64,000 bases of DNA from Fagopyrum homotropicum (GCA_033239125.1 BSWB01000004.1:32795501-32859500); one strand, 5' to 3'. Shown: positions 11,901 through 23,156, counted from the stretch's first letter. Program-made: numbers and translations. The notes: a model not told the origin generated them from the sequence alone.

Positions 11901-12592
11901 TGGTCATAACAGAGGGAAGAAAGTTGAATAGATCATTTTTTTCCGTAGGGTCATCAAAGGGTCTAGAAGTGATTTGTGTAAGGAAAACCATTGGAAGTTT
12001 TAAAGCGGTTTAAAAGTGACTGATGGACTAGTTTTCCTCACCCTATTGGAGAGGGTAGCTTCAGTTTTCCACGGAGACTAAGTTTGGGAACTGAGTTTGT
12101 GAATTTCAGGAGGGAGATACCTACCAGACACGTGTTAGGTTATCATATTACAGGATCAAACAGTTGAGCCGGATGATACCGGTGAGATATCCGGTAACCA
12201 CTGTAGAACGTGGTAACATACGCTTGTGATCTAAGTACCTGAAAAGATTTAAGATTTAGTGGTTTTATGAAAATCCGATAAGGGTACCTAAGATTGGAGA
12301 TAGTAAGAGACGTAACCTTTCGAAGACCCATGTAGCGATAGTTGTAACAATGGGAGTGACGAGTTAGGGTTTGACCTTGTATATGTGATATTGTTTGACT
12401 GCTTGTTTATTTCATGATTGAGTGTTAGTCAATGACGTGTTCTTTTGGTAACCTTGATGTGCGGGATAATTAGATGTGGAAACGACGAGACTTTTGCATA
12501 GTGATCAAACACACCCAGTTGGTGCCTTAAAGGCCGATCAGGATTGTCTTACCCTAAGTTTCGGGACGAAACTTATTTTGAGGGGGATCTGA
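8996..12592 (+). other. Non-coding interior of element E, with an internal duplication
   Basis: No reading frame longer than about 66 codons and no gag, protease, RT or integrase motif that I can see. Two diverged tandem units of about 521 bp occupy 9776-10296 and 10297-about 10770. The right end has TTTCGGGACGAAACTTATTT followed by a purine tract at 12578-12590, a sequence shared with the end of element F (19045-19075), which links E to Tekay-like elements. Confidence 0.7.
9776..10770 (+). repeat. Diverged 521-bp tandem duplication inside E
   Basis: GACYTACAAYT at 9776 and 10297, and ACGAACTAAAGAAG at 10205 and 10727, keep the same offset (521-522 bp). Intervening blocks such as 'cacaagc..gggag.cgttttg' also align. 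The copies are well diverged, so the duplication is old. Confidence 0.7.
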
Positions 12593-15500
12593 TGTAACGA
12601 CCGGATTTTTCGTTATGCCTTGATAGGGTTAGAGAGGTGTAGGGAACGAATAAAAATTTAATGAGACTAGGACATACCCCTTTATTTATGGAAGTCGTTT
12701 AATTAAGTACCTTGTTCTAAGATTCGGGACGAAACTTATTTTAAGGGGGTACTGATGTAATATCCGGAATTTTTATTCCGTTTATTTCCGAATCAATTCG
12801 GACTTCGAGCCGTTGACGGTTTTCCATTCAATCTAGTATTTCTTCCTTCACAAATTTTATTATTTTATGTAGAATCTAGTTCACATAAAATGATAAAATT
12901 ATATCAAGCTCTAATTCTTATAATTATGTATTATTTTATGTAGAAGTTAATTCACATAAAATGATAAAAATATATCAAACTCTAATCCTTATAATTATCT
13001 ATTGTTTTATGTAGAATTTAATTCACATAAAATGATAGATCTATATCAAACCCTAGTTATTATAATTCATTCTTATCGATGCAAGCTGTGACGAGATCAT
13101 AACAAGTTGTGACGAGATCATTAGTAAGCTGAGACGAGATCATGACAAGCTGTGACGAGTTCAGGACTAAGCTGAGACGAGATCATGACAAGCTGTGACG
13201 AGTTCAGGACTAAGCTGAGACGAGGCCATGACAAAGCCCGACAAATCTGTGACAAACTCATTCATGGGCCTGACAAGGCCATGACGAGTTTTGACAGATT
13301 TTTGACAAGTAATTCAGCCCACCTTTCTTGCATGTTTCAGGCCACTGCTCCTACCTTAAGCTCAACCAGTTTGCTTACCCACAACAGCCCAGTAGTGTGA
13401 CTTCGAGCCCAGCCTGCAGCCGTCCAAGAGAGGCTGGTTACGAGCCCATTAACAGCCCCTCTAGCCCAACACGTTCAGCTCCCTCCAGCCCAACGTTCAG
13501 CCCTCTCCAGCTAGTGATCTACGTGTGAACAGCCGGCCCTTCTCCTTCCTTCTCTCCTTCATTTAACGGCTGCTGAAGAGCCTTCTGTAACAGCCGGCTT
13601 TAACGCAGCATTGACACTCCTTTACTCCTACAACAGTAGGTGATAGGTTTGTTGCTCTCCCTCTGTCCGTCCGGGTAGGGATTCAGTTACCTCCTCTCTT
13701 CATCTTCGTAATATACGGTCCTTGAAGACTCGTTCATCGTTGCCTTTGTGCTCAGTTTGCAGAGGTCGATTCCACAGGAACTAAATTGGAACCTTCGCTT
13801 GATGCAGTTGGCCCAAGGCTGAAGATGTAGCCCCTGTTGACAAGCCACATAACCAGTGCAGTCATGTAAGCCGTCTAACCCTTGGACCTTTGCTTCCCTT
13901 GTTCCATCATCTCAACCCTCTTCCCTTTGCAGCGTCATTAGTAGGAGGTAGAGGGTCTGTCTGCAGCCAACACAACAGCAAGGGACAGACAGCACAAGCT
14001 GCGTGGTAAGGACCGTCAATTGTAGCTAAAACCATTCAACAGCCATGGAAGAGGACTGGTTATGTTTCCGGAATTTTAGGAAGTGATGAACAGCCAACTT
14101 TGAGTCCAATTTTGGGTAAGCTAAACTACCTCTTTTTGGCTGGTTTTCGGATATGTCATAGACAGTAGTACATAGTATAACATACTAAAATTTGGGAAGA
14201 ATCGGAGTTACGGTTTAATAGTTATTGTGTTCCAAAAGTTGATGCCTCATGCAGTTTTTATATATGTGCTGAGTGTTGGGGAAAACAGCAAGTGATGTTG
14301 TTTTGTGAGATGGTTTTGAATAAGCTCTTGATCTCCGTTGGGCTTGAATTTTGGATATGATATGGTTGACATATTGTTGTAGAACATATTAAAATTTGAG
14401 AGGAATCCAGCGAGTGGTTTGGGAATTATGAATTTTCAAAGATTGAGTCGTAAGCAGTTTTTCTGTTGTGCTGAAATTCGGTTTTGTGAGATAGTTTTAA
14501 ACAGGATTTTGATCTCCTTTGTAGCTAAATTTTGGATATATTATAGATAAGATTTTATAGTAGAACATATTAAAATTTGGGATAAATCCAGCGAGTAGTT
14601 TAGGAGTTATGATTTTTCAAAGTTAAGATAGTGTGTTGTTTGTTAAGTGATGTACCCAACTTTAAAAATTTTTGTAGAAGCGATGCGTTAACAGTTTTAA
14701 GAAATTCTTTCTCCTACGAGTAGATAGGATATCATAGATGACCTAGGGAATTATTTCGGAATTTTTATAAGATTATTCGAATTTTATATTTGAAGCTGTA
14801 GTTGGACTTTAGTGACTTTTCGGGAAATAGAAAATGAGTAGTTTTTCTAGTTGTTACCTAAAATCATCCTAGATAGTAGAATATGGTTAGTTAGCCTCAA
14901 ATTATAATTTAAGTACATATTCCGAGTTTTTGGAAATTTCGGGACCAAGGGTAAAATAGTCATTTTACCATAAATTGGTATTGTATTAAATTCTGTTCTA
15001 ATAGGACCTACTACCTTAGAAGTCTTAGACTTCTAATTACCAAGAAAGTGTGCTGACACACTTGCCTCCTTTGACAGGCAACCGAGTTATACAGTTACAG
15101 ATTGAGTTGTGATTAAGAGAGTCGAGATCTGATTCAAGTAAGTCCACGGACTTACTTAGCTGGCTTCTTTATGAGTGTAATGTGTATGAGTAGTGTTTGT
15201 TAGTTATGATAAACAACGAAACTGGATTAGGCCGACTTTATTATTTACGTAATTGACCCAAGTGTATGATAACGGGTCGTGACATCATCTGGCTAGCTCT
15301 TGCGAGAGCCTAGGAGGTTCCCTGCGACCAGCCCAGTCCGGTAGACGGTCAAATGCATTAGTACCATTCCGCGTTGGTAAACAGGGATAGGGGCGAGGTT
15401 TGGGAATCCCTCGTGTCATAAAATAAGTATCATTAGTAATAACCTATCAGCTAATTAAAGATAATAAAAGGATTGAGTGTTGCATGTTGATTGTGTATAT

Positions 15501-15869
15501 TGTGTGTTTGTGCTTTTACCTTAATACTTGTGCATAGAATGTTAGCTAACGGTTTTATACCGCTTGTAGATGCCTTGCAGGTTAAGACAGTTGTAGAGAG
15601 ATCTGGAGGAAATGGTCAGCCGGGTCCACGTACTCATTTAGTTGGGGACGGGAATGTCTTGTGTTCTTCATATATGTCGTTTTGGTACCTTTGCTTTGTA
15701 AGGCTGATACATATTCTTCATGTATATATTGTTTAATGTTTTCAAATGTTTTAAATACTTTTGTGCCTTGTTGTAAGATCCAAGTTAAATTGTTGTCAAA
15801 CTAAGGTCAGGACCCATTGTGAGGTCCTAACCAGTAGCTCCCCGAGTTCTCAGAAGTTGGGGTGTTACA
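12593..15869 (+). repeat. 3' LTR of element E (3277 bp)
   Basis: It follows a polypurine tract and ends at TGTTACA before the right GGTAG duplication. It is about 75 bp longer than the 5' LTR, mostly because it has three instead of two 71-bp units (12855-13070). The internal LTR-like start is at 12756. Confidence 0.88.
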
Positions 15870-16578
15870 GGTAGACCTTCCAGGAGGCTCACACTACCCT
15901 TAATAGTTCACCATAGTACTGGTAAGAGGTATCGGGGTTGGATATGTTTGCACTAGAGAGACGACCTTAGGGCCAGAATGGCTAAGTGCATAGCCATTAT
16001 GTGACGCGTTGTAGGTCAAGTTGAGAACCCTAAGACGAGGAAGAAGACTTCATCCACCGCAAGTTATGCCGTGGGAATGGAAGGATACCTCCACAAAGGT
16101 TATTACCGGTTTGGGACCATGTAATGGTGGTGACGTAATTGGGTCAGTATGTACTGACCGACGGAGATAACGCATTTTACACCTTCTTGGGAAAGAGGAC
16201 TGATGAGTCGGCTTTTTGTGGGATCCACTATGTAATAGTTAGATTACCTGGGGTGTCGAATACCTTCATTTTTGTTTGAGCTGGGCGTTTTATCTCGAGT
16301 TTTGTGGGGCAGCGGGATAGTACCGCTTAGGGGCCCAATTATCTTTCAGGACAGCTTCCGTCCTCGGACGTATGGTCAGTTAGAGAGAGCTTTTCAAGCC
16401 ATAAAGGACGTGTTAAGAACCTCCATGCTAAAATGAGAGCAAGTGTCATCCGGACGGTTCCGGGGAATGAGTGCACATTTTATGATAGTTGGAATGTGTT
16501 CATGATGGACGTTGTTAAGCGTTTTATGAACGGAACCCTAGTACACCGTGGCGTTGGAATTTGGATGGTAGAGGTGGC
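15870..16578 (+). pseudogene. Degenerate integrase of Tekay/Del-like element F, part 2
   Basis: Conceptual translation gives scraps of a chromovirus integrase in the right order: a PWEWKD-like piece (about 16070-16090; family PIPEWKWE) and a longer piece reading FRPRTYGQLERAFQAIKDVL (about 16345-16420; family FHPQTDGQSERTIQTLEDML). Stops and frameshifts interrupt it. It is followed by solo LTR D and resumes at 18408. Bases 15870-15874 are the right target duplication of E and 16574-16578 the left duplication of D. Confidence 0.65.
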
Positions 16579-16904
16579 TGATAACGTGATTTATGACGTT
16601 AGTTTAGGCATTCAATTAGATAGTTTTTCCCGTTATTCATGCACGGTTTGGCATTAGTTCATGACGTTTACGCTTAATTCATGCATATTCCTAGAAAAGA
16701 CGTCTACACGAGCTTTTGACGGTTTTGTAGGTATTTCGGGGATCTTTTGGACATTAATCGATACATTCGAGGGTCAAGCCTCATGGTGGTACACATCCAA
16801 GGCTTTGAAGGAACATAATTGGAGCAATGAAGGACACAAGGACCCTTATTGGTGCAAGCAATGGAGCAACTCATGGCTAGACGATCATAACAAGCCTCTG
16901 TTGA

Positions 16905-16963
16905 AGAAAATCGACCCAACACTCAGGAAAATCGTCCGATTTTTTTGTATGGGTCGATTTTCT
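16905..16963 (+). repeat. Nested inverted repeat in LTR D (U3)
   Basis: Perfect 14-bp arms at 16905-16918 and 16950-16963 (AGAAAATCGACCCA and its complement) enclose a second palindrome AAAATCGTCCGATTTT at 16928-16943. It sits about 65 bp upstream of the TATA-like box, at the position where Athila A has its CCACGGCCGTGG cluster. Confidence 0.9.
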
Positions 16964-17029
16964 GGCCTTTGACAGCTTGAGCCACGTGTCCCACGATCTC
17001 TTTGTCCGGCCCTTGCTCTTGATGGAGAA

Positions 17030-17038
17030 TATAAGTGG
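17030..17038 (+). promoter_or_regulatory. TATA-like box of LTR D
   Basis: TATAAGTGG aligns with TATAAAAGTGG of the minus-strand Athila LTRs; the downstream GTCCTGCA is also shared. Confidence 0.6.
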
Positions 17039-18318
17039 TCCTGCAGGCTGTGGCTAAGGGATCTGTTCCACATTCTCTCACACACACCTCATTCCATGGG
17101 AGGATAGACTTGGGAAGAAGAAAAACTCTCTCATTTTGGGGAAGAAGAAGAACATCAAAAACTTAGAGTGATAGTGAGTTTTTGAGTGATTTTTAGAGTC
17201 TTTGGTTGAGGAACTCTTGGAAGGAGTGTTAGAAATGTTTTGGAACTTCTTTTGAAATGTTGTAAGTCTTGCTTAAACTTATATTCAGCTGAGATTTATT
17301 GATTTTACTTGCTTATCTTTCATCATCCATCTATGAAAACCATGTATTCTTGTGTGATGATTTTGGATCTTGAAATGCATGTTATTGGCTAGTTTATTGT
17401 GATTCTGGAGTGATGGATTGATGGTTATGGCTTGGGTGATGATAGAATGGACTTGTATGTTAGTTTAGGATGATTCGTATGCACAAAACCTAACCCAAAC
17501 AGAAAAATCGACCTGTTCATAGGTTAGATCATCCGATTTTTCTTATGATCCATCCGATTTTTCTCTCTTTTGTTCTTTAATTGATGAATCTATATGTTAG
17601 GATGTTAGGTTGTTGGAATCCTAGTGTTTGTTGAGCATAATATAGCTTAGGGTGACCTAATGCTAGCAAACTAAGTGAGGGAAGAGACCTACCCGGTGAT
17701 TTCCGATCTTAGATACCTAAGATGATGAACTCTAGGTAGTAGTGAGCCTCATAAGCCGCTATTGGATTGAGTGTGCTAGGATTGTTGCTTGAAACTTGCC
17801 TTTTCTGAGACTTACCCGGTAAGGAGAGGTTTGCCCCTTAAGTAGAGTCCGGTTTGTGTAGAATTCCCAACTTTAACCCCTTGAGACCTACCCGGTAATA
17901 GGAGTTTAGTGCTGGATTAGTGAAGCAAGAGACTTACCCGGTAATTGCTTCCATTAGAGAAACACCCTTTTCCAACACCGCAACTTTGTCCTTAGAATCT
18001 TTAGAAGCTTGAGTCCAATGCCATAACCGGAAATCTTGACCTCTAGAATCCACTTTTCTCTCTTTGATCACATATCTTGTGTTTGTGTTACTTGTTTGTT
18101 TTGCTAGCTTGAGTTGTTAGTTTGATTTATTATCTTGCTTGATTGGTGATCTTTGCTTGATCACCACAAAAACCCAACGAAAAATATCATGATTTTTATT
18201 TCTTTATTTCTTTCTCTTTTCTTAGACTAGATTCGCACTATCTATGATCACTTGTTTGATTTGATTTCACCTTAGTCTTCGTGTTCGACCTCGGAATACT
18301 ATCCTTGCTACAAAACGA

Positions 18319-18333
18319 CCCATACACTGTGGG
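18319..18333 (+). other. Conserved LTR-end hairpin, D version
   Basis: CCCATACACTGTGGG: stem CCCA/TGGG with loop TACACTG. All other Athila-type LTRs here have CCCG/CGGG with the same loop, so the one changed pair is compensated. Confidence 0.7.
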
Positions 18334-18407
18334 TTCGCTAGGAGTTAGGAAATTATATCGAGTTTATAAATTGTAAGACTTTTGTGCTACACAATCTTAG
18401 CGTAACA

Positions 18408-19079
18408 GTGGCGATAGCTGGACTGAGTCGCTTGATGGCGTGTTAGAGAGAGGCGAGACCTCTAGAGTCTGATATGTAATAGATCTAACATAGAAGACCA
18501 TGGACGCAAGGCGTCATACGTGGTGGACACGAAGAAGGAAAAGTTGAGTTTCCGATTTATCGGACCCGAGAGATATTGATGGGAGTTGGGAAGTGGTTCG
18601 CAAATTTGTGGTACCACCACGAGTGGAGAGTATCTTCTGAGGGTTCTTTTATCACAGTTTTTGAAGTATATACGTTACTCGAGTTATATTGTTAGTCGTA
18701 TTGATCTAGTGGTAAACGCGGAGCCGATGAGACTACCGGTAGACATGGGATAATATCTTGGGATGAGTTACGACGAGTTAGTTACCTTTGTTATGGCTGA
18801 TGGGATAGATTTTATGTGCATGCACGAGTTTTATATATGTTTTGTGCCCCGAGCGGAAATGTGTTGAGTGTTCGGTTAGGTTGTGACTTGGTATGCGTTA
18901 TGTGGTTCATGTGAGTATGTATGTCGGCCTTAAGAGGTCTTGACGTTGTATTCGAGTGTGTGATGGTTATCGAGTAGAGAGTTGGCACGTTTTCGGCTTT
19001 GAGTGGTTACCGAGTTCTTATACCGAGAGTTTTGCGTTTTCAAAGTTTCGGGACGAAACTTATTTTTAGGGGGAGTAGT
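18408..19079 (+). pseudogene. Integrase C-terminal remnant and polypurine tract of element F, part 3
   Basis: Around 18540-18600 the translation reads KLSFRFIGPREIL, close to the KLSPRFIGPFEIL block that precedes the chromodomain region of Tekay/Del integrases; the rest is degraded. The segment ends with TTTCGGGACGAAACTTATTT and a purine tract (to about 19077), the usual 3' end of this clade, directly before the LTR start. Bases 18408-18412 are the right GTGGC duplication of solo LTR D. Confidence 0.7.
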
Positions 19080-19724
19080 TGTATCATCCGAAATTTTTAT
19101 CCCGGGTGTTGAGAGGTTATCGACCTTCCCACAAGCGCGACTCAGTTTTCCCGCAGGCACAAAGTGCTGAGCGTCGGGTTTTATTCCAAAATCTCGTCCC
19201 GACCTCACGTTTTTCCACCTTTGCTTTTGGACCCCTCGATTCGTAGCGTTTTTGGGAGAATGGGTCAGCTGACCTTTGAACTCCCCTTTTGGTGGCAACC
19301 TTGTCCTTTCTCTCTCTCTCTCTCCTCTCATTCTTGATTTCACGTGAAAGCTTCTCTCCCTTATCTCTTTCTTCTCTCTTTGGCTTGGAAGCACTTGGAA
19401 GCCCTTCTTGATGATCTTCCAATGCTTCTTCTTGTTTGATGTCCAACAATGTGTCGAGCTACAGATCCGGATTTGTAAGTGTAAGCCCTTTCCTCCCTCT
19501 CCATTTCTTCATCTTCATCTCCTTCTTTGAGCTCCAATGGTGGAAGCCATGGATTCTTAGATTTTTTCCTCTTTATGTTGCATGTGCTCGGATCTAGCTT
19601 AGATCTATTGTGATGATGATGTTTATGTGTGTGGATGTTCTGGAGCCTAGAAAGGAAGCTAAGAGGCAAAGGCACAACAAGAAATCGTCGAAGAAGCCAT
19701 CGTTGAGCACCCTCTGTTGTTCGA

Positions 19725-19807
19725 CCGCGGGGGCGGATCTTCAGAGCCGCAGGGGCGGCCAATACCCTAAGCCGTAGGGGCGGCCAGCATAAGCCGCAGG
19801 GGCGGCC
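19725..19807 (+). repeat. GCCGCAGGGGCGGC hairpin word, four copies
   Basis: Copies at 19746-19759, 19771-19784 and 19793-19806, plus a variant at about 19725. Each can pair GCCGC with GCGGC across a 4-base loop. The stretch is strikingly GC-rich against its surroundings. Confidence 0.8.
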
Positions 19808-20732
19808 ACTGGCTCAACCAACATGCCCTTGCGGCCTTCTTCTCCCTTTTTTGGCTGTTCTTCCTCCTTCCGAGCCCGTGCCTTCTTTTGGTGAGTTCCC
19901 TACCTTGAGTATAGGTTCATTGATGACCTTAGAGAGTGTTGATGAATAGAAGCATGATAGGATTGGACCTAGGATTGTTGGAATGTCATGTAGTGGCTTG
20001 TGGACCTTAAGCGAGCTTGTGAGGTTTTCGGAATGATCTATGGCTTGATGGCTGCATGTTTTTGAGTTGGTTCATGAGATGATGGTAGGGCTGCATTGTC
20101 AGGCTTTGTGAGGGTTTAGATGGTTAGTACATGGATGTGAGTTTGTGAGCTAGGATGTGCATATAGTTGTTACCGTTGCCTTTGTTGAGAGTAGGATCGT
20201 TTGTCCTAGTATGGCTTATGGTTTATGATCTTGCGAGATCATCGGGTCTAGAAGTCTAAGGACTTATAGCTTATGAGAGTGGTATTGATTTGTTCCTTGT
20301 TATGATCAGGAGATGAGTATTCCTACTGGAAGTGAGATCGGTTTTTAGCTAGCTTTGGGACGAGGTAAGTCTACGGACTTACTTATCTCGCTTCTACGCA
20401 TTATGTGGATATGTGATGGTGGTGTGTGCTTTACCTTTGTTTATAATCATGAAACTGGATTAGGATTTACTTGACCTTATATATTGGCCCATCGTTACTA
20501 CTATTATTATCGGGCGGTGACATCACTGCCCACTTTCCCGAGGCTGACTGGGGGGATCTTTGCGACCAGGCCATACACGGTATACGGGCGGGCTTCTTCA
20601 TCACTCCCTCAGGGTATACGGGTTGGAAGCCGCCACACTCCTGTTGGTTACACGGGGACAGAGGCTAGAGTTATATGACTCTCGTGTCACACTTTGAACG
20701 AATAGATTAGAAATTGAATAACCTAAAAAGAG

Positions 20733-20910
20733 AATAAGAACTGGAAGTGGATGTATATGAGCATGATGTGTGTTGTGTGTGCTTTTGCGTGTGTTTGTTC
20801 CTTTGCTATCTTTATAATGTCTAGAATGTGAGCTAACGGTTTTATACCGGTTTTATAATAAGAACTGGAAGTGGATGTATAGGAGCTAACGGTTCTATAC
20901 ATACATCCAC
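20733..20910 (+). repeat. Scrambled filler-like repeats at the broken end of LTR F
   Basis: A 25-bp block at 20733-20757 recurs at 20857-20881. AGCTAACGGTT blocks lie at 20831 and 20884, and an inverted piece (TATACATACATCCAC, 20896-20910) is the near complement of part of the block. Short copied pieces at a truncation are typical of template-switching end joining. Confidence 0.7.
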
Positions 20911-20925
20911 CAACTCATTTAATAA

Positions 20926-21781
20926 ATCCTATTGTCAAATACAATAGAATCAACAAAATATATGAATATCCTTGTTTAAATTGATTGATCATCTCTTTAT
21001 GAGGAATAGGATGTATAGTAAAACACGAATAATAAAAATAAATACATAAATTTAATCCCGTAATTTTCGAGTAGTGTAGTAGTAAAAGTTAATAAATAAA
21101 ACAATTTATCATAAATTTTAATAATTGCATAAACATGTAAAGTGGTTGATGTTATAAGAAGAAGAAAAAATCAGAGTATTTTTTACAAAAAAGAAACATA
21201 AATATTATAGAATTAAGCATGTTAACAGTACAATTATACAATAAGTATTATATTCTAAAAGTGTATCTTACCAATATTGATGATAAAAAAAACATTTTCA
21301 AAGGTTAATGACTCTAACTTTGTGCACCTCTGGAAGGAGACTTAAGCCTCTCATTTGTTCAACCCGTTGACATGTAAAATATACTTGGTTTTCCACGAAC
21401 CCTTCAACAACAATTGATCATCATAAAAGGTATATTGATCCAATATTTCTCCAAGAGAGTGTTAAAATGGTGTTCATCATCCAACAAGTTCAAATCGAAG
21501 TTATTATTACAACGGGTAAGTTTTTATGAATAAGACAATTTATCAAAATTGCTACCACACGAGCACACTTAACTTCAGAGTTCTTTGTCCTCACTAGACC
21601 ACTGAAAAGAAGAATTTTTTTTTGACATGGGTAGCAATCAATCCTTATAAGTTAACCATAAATCTCCATTCAAATGATGCAGATAATAATTTTACTAGGT
21701 TTACAACTTCTAACTCCAATTTGAACGTATTGGAAGATGAATCCGTTTTTAATGTTTTTGGAGAAAATTTTCGATCAATAT
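20926..21781. other. Unassigned AT-rich segment
   Basis: No reading frame of note, no LTR signature and no match to any other part of the window that I can see. It is markedly AT-rich with poly-A/T runs. It could be old non-repeat host DNA, an intron or UTR remnant, or a very degraded element. Confidence 0.5.
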
Positions 21782-22755
21782 TGTAACACCCCAAGTTCTA
21801 GTAATTCGAAGCGTTACGGACTAGGACCGCACAATGAGTCCCGACCCTCAGAGTAGCAACAACAAATGGATCTTACAACAAGGCACAGACGAATGAAAAC
21901 CAAAACTCAAAATAAAACCAAAGGTTTAAACAAAAGAAAACACAGAAGCTCCGCAGCCAAGTTCAAAACAAAAGGGAAACAACAAAAGAAACAAAAACCC
22001 GATCCCGTCCTATAATGTACGGGAACCCCGGCTGACCACACCATCCAGATCACTCAGCAGCATCCTAAACTTGCGGAACATCTACAACGATGGTATAAAC
22101 CGTTAGCTAAAATTCTAGATACTAGAAAGAGCGTAAAGGCACAAACATACATAAGGTAAAGAAAACACATAGCATGCTTGCACTCAACCGGTTATTATCT
22201 TTCAGTAAGGTTATTCATTACTAATTCAACTTCTTTTGTCACACGAGAATCTCCCGAAATTCGCCTCCGCTTCCGTCTCCCAAGAGGAATAGATCAGTAC
22301 TATCCGTTACCTACGGGTCTGGGTCGCAAGAGTACATTCTAGTCTCTTGTAGAACTAGACAAGTGGTCACCGCCTGGTTATCATACACTGGGCCAGTTAA
22401 GGTTATAAAGGGTGAATCCTATTCCGGTTATCCGTTATAAACAATAATAAACAACACAAACAAGCCAATACAATCCAAATAATATGTGGAATGAAGCTAA
22501 GTAAGTCCAAGGGACTTACCTCACTCGAAGATAACACAAAGGCTTAGCAACAACTCAGAGAACACTCAAGAAAGCTAAGTTTCCCTCGCAAAAGGAGCAA
22601 GGAAAGCCAGTTCACACAAGCATCACGAATCAGGAACGAAATGGTTTCTAGAAGTCTATAACTTCTAGTCTCAACGATCTCTAAGAGATCTCCACAAGCT
22701 AAGGGTTCAACCTTAGTCTAACAACAACTCAGGGAACAAGGAACAACCACAAGGA
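21782..22755 (-). mobile_element. Truncated LTR fragment G (E/F group), minus strand
   Basis: Read on the minus strand it ends GGGGTGTTACA at 21782 and carries, inverted, the blocks of the E LTR end: the GGGACTCATTGTG-type stretch (E has GGGACCCATTGTG), the CCGGGGTTCCCGT region, GCTAACGGTTTATACC (near 22100) and the AAGTCC-centred inverted repeat (near 22510). The upstream part of the LTR is lost where fragment H begins. No primer site or polypurine tract is attached. Confidence 0.75.
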
Positions 22756-23156
22756 TGTAACACCCCAAATCTACGGGACTTGGGATACTACGGTTTAGGA
22801 CCTCACAATGGGTCCCGACCCTTAGCTTGACAACAACTTCACCGGATCTTACAACAAGACACAAATAAAGGCCAAAACCGAAATACATTTTTATGCAAAG
22901 AAAATAAAAACCCGAAAGAATACAACAAAGGACTTCAACCGAGAATACAACCCCAAAGACTAAACGCCATACAACATACAATAAATACAATACTCAAACT
23001 CGAATCCACCCAAAACCAATCCTAAAATGTACGGAACCCCGGCTGCCCACTCTTCCGGATCTATCGGCCGCAATCCTAACCTACAAGGCAATCTACAACA
23101 ATCGGTATAAAACCGTTAGCTCATATTCGAAGCATTAGAATCAATGGGAAAGGCAC
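22756..23156 (-). mobile_element. LTR fragment H (E/F group), minus strand, interrupted by the Athila array
   Basis: It begins TGTAACACCCC (the inverted LTR end) and repeats the order of blocks in G to GGTATAAAACCGTTAGCTC at about 23105. It is then cut at 23156 by the first Athila LTR, whose left target duplication is GGCAC (23152-23156). The remainder should lie right of the Athila complex, beyond the window. Confidence 0.75.

Larger units (their letters stand above)
5779..15869 (+). mobile_element. LARD-like non-autonomous LTR retrotransposon E, complete
   Basis: Two long direct repeats (5779-8980 and 12593-15869) start TGTAACGACC and end GGGTGTTACA. They flank an interior of about 3.6 kb with a tRNA-Met-type primer site at its left end and a polypurine tract at its right end. 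The 5-bp sequence GGTAG occurs directly outside both ends (5774-5778, 15870-15874), so this is one insertion into element F. No gag or pol domain is recognisable, so it fits a large retrotransposon derivative dependent on another element. The LTRs differ at scattered sites and in tandem-repeat copy number, so it is not very recent. Confidence 0.85.
16579..18407 (+). mobile_element. Solo LTR D of an Athila-like element
   Basis: The LTR runs from TGATAACGTG to GCGTAACA (1829 bp) and is flanked by the direct 5-bp repeat GTGGC on both sides (16574-16578 and 18408-18412), with no interior. This is the classic product of recombination between two LTRs of one element. It aligns along its length with the minus-strand Athila LTRs (start, GACGTCTACACG block, TATA region, four-copy spaced array, terminal hairpin). 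Unusual inverted repeats at 16905-16963 and 17501-17573 carry the D-specific word. Confidence 0.9.
19080..20925 (+). mobile_element. 3' LTR of element F, truncated
   Basis: It starts TGTATCATCCGAAATTTT after the polypurine tract and shares with the E LTR a GTGACATCA...CTCGTGTCAC block (20516-20695), the AAGTCTACGGACTTACTTA stretch (near 20370) and AGCTAACGGTTTTATACC (20831). The expected terminal part (about 300 bp in E, ending TGTTACA) is missing: homology dissolves into scrambled repeats at 20733-20910. It contains a CT-rich run (19310-19330) and four GCCGCAGGGGCGGC-type hairpin words (19725-19807). Confidence 0.7.

Noticed and set aside
18930..19762. Overlapping minus-strand frames of 110-154 codons in LTR F
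   Set aside because: They owe their length to the CT-rich and purine-rich composition and have Arg/Glu/Lys-rich low-complexity products.
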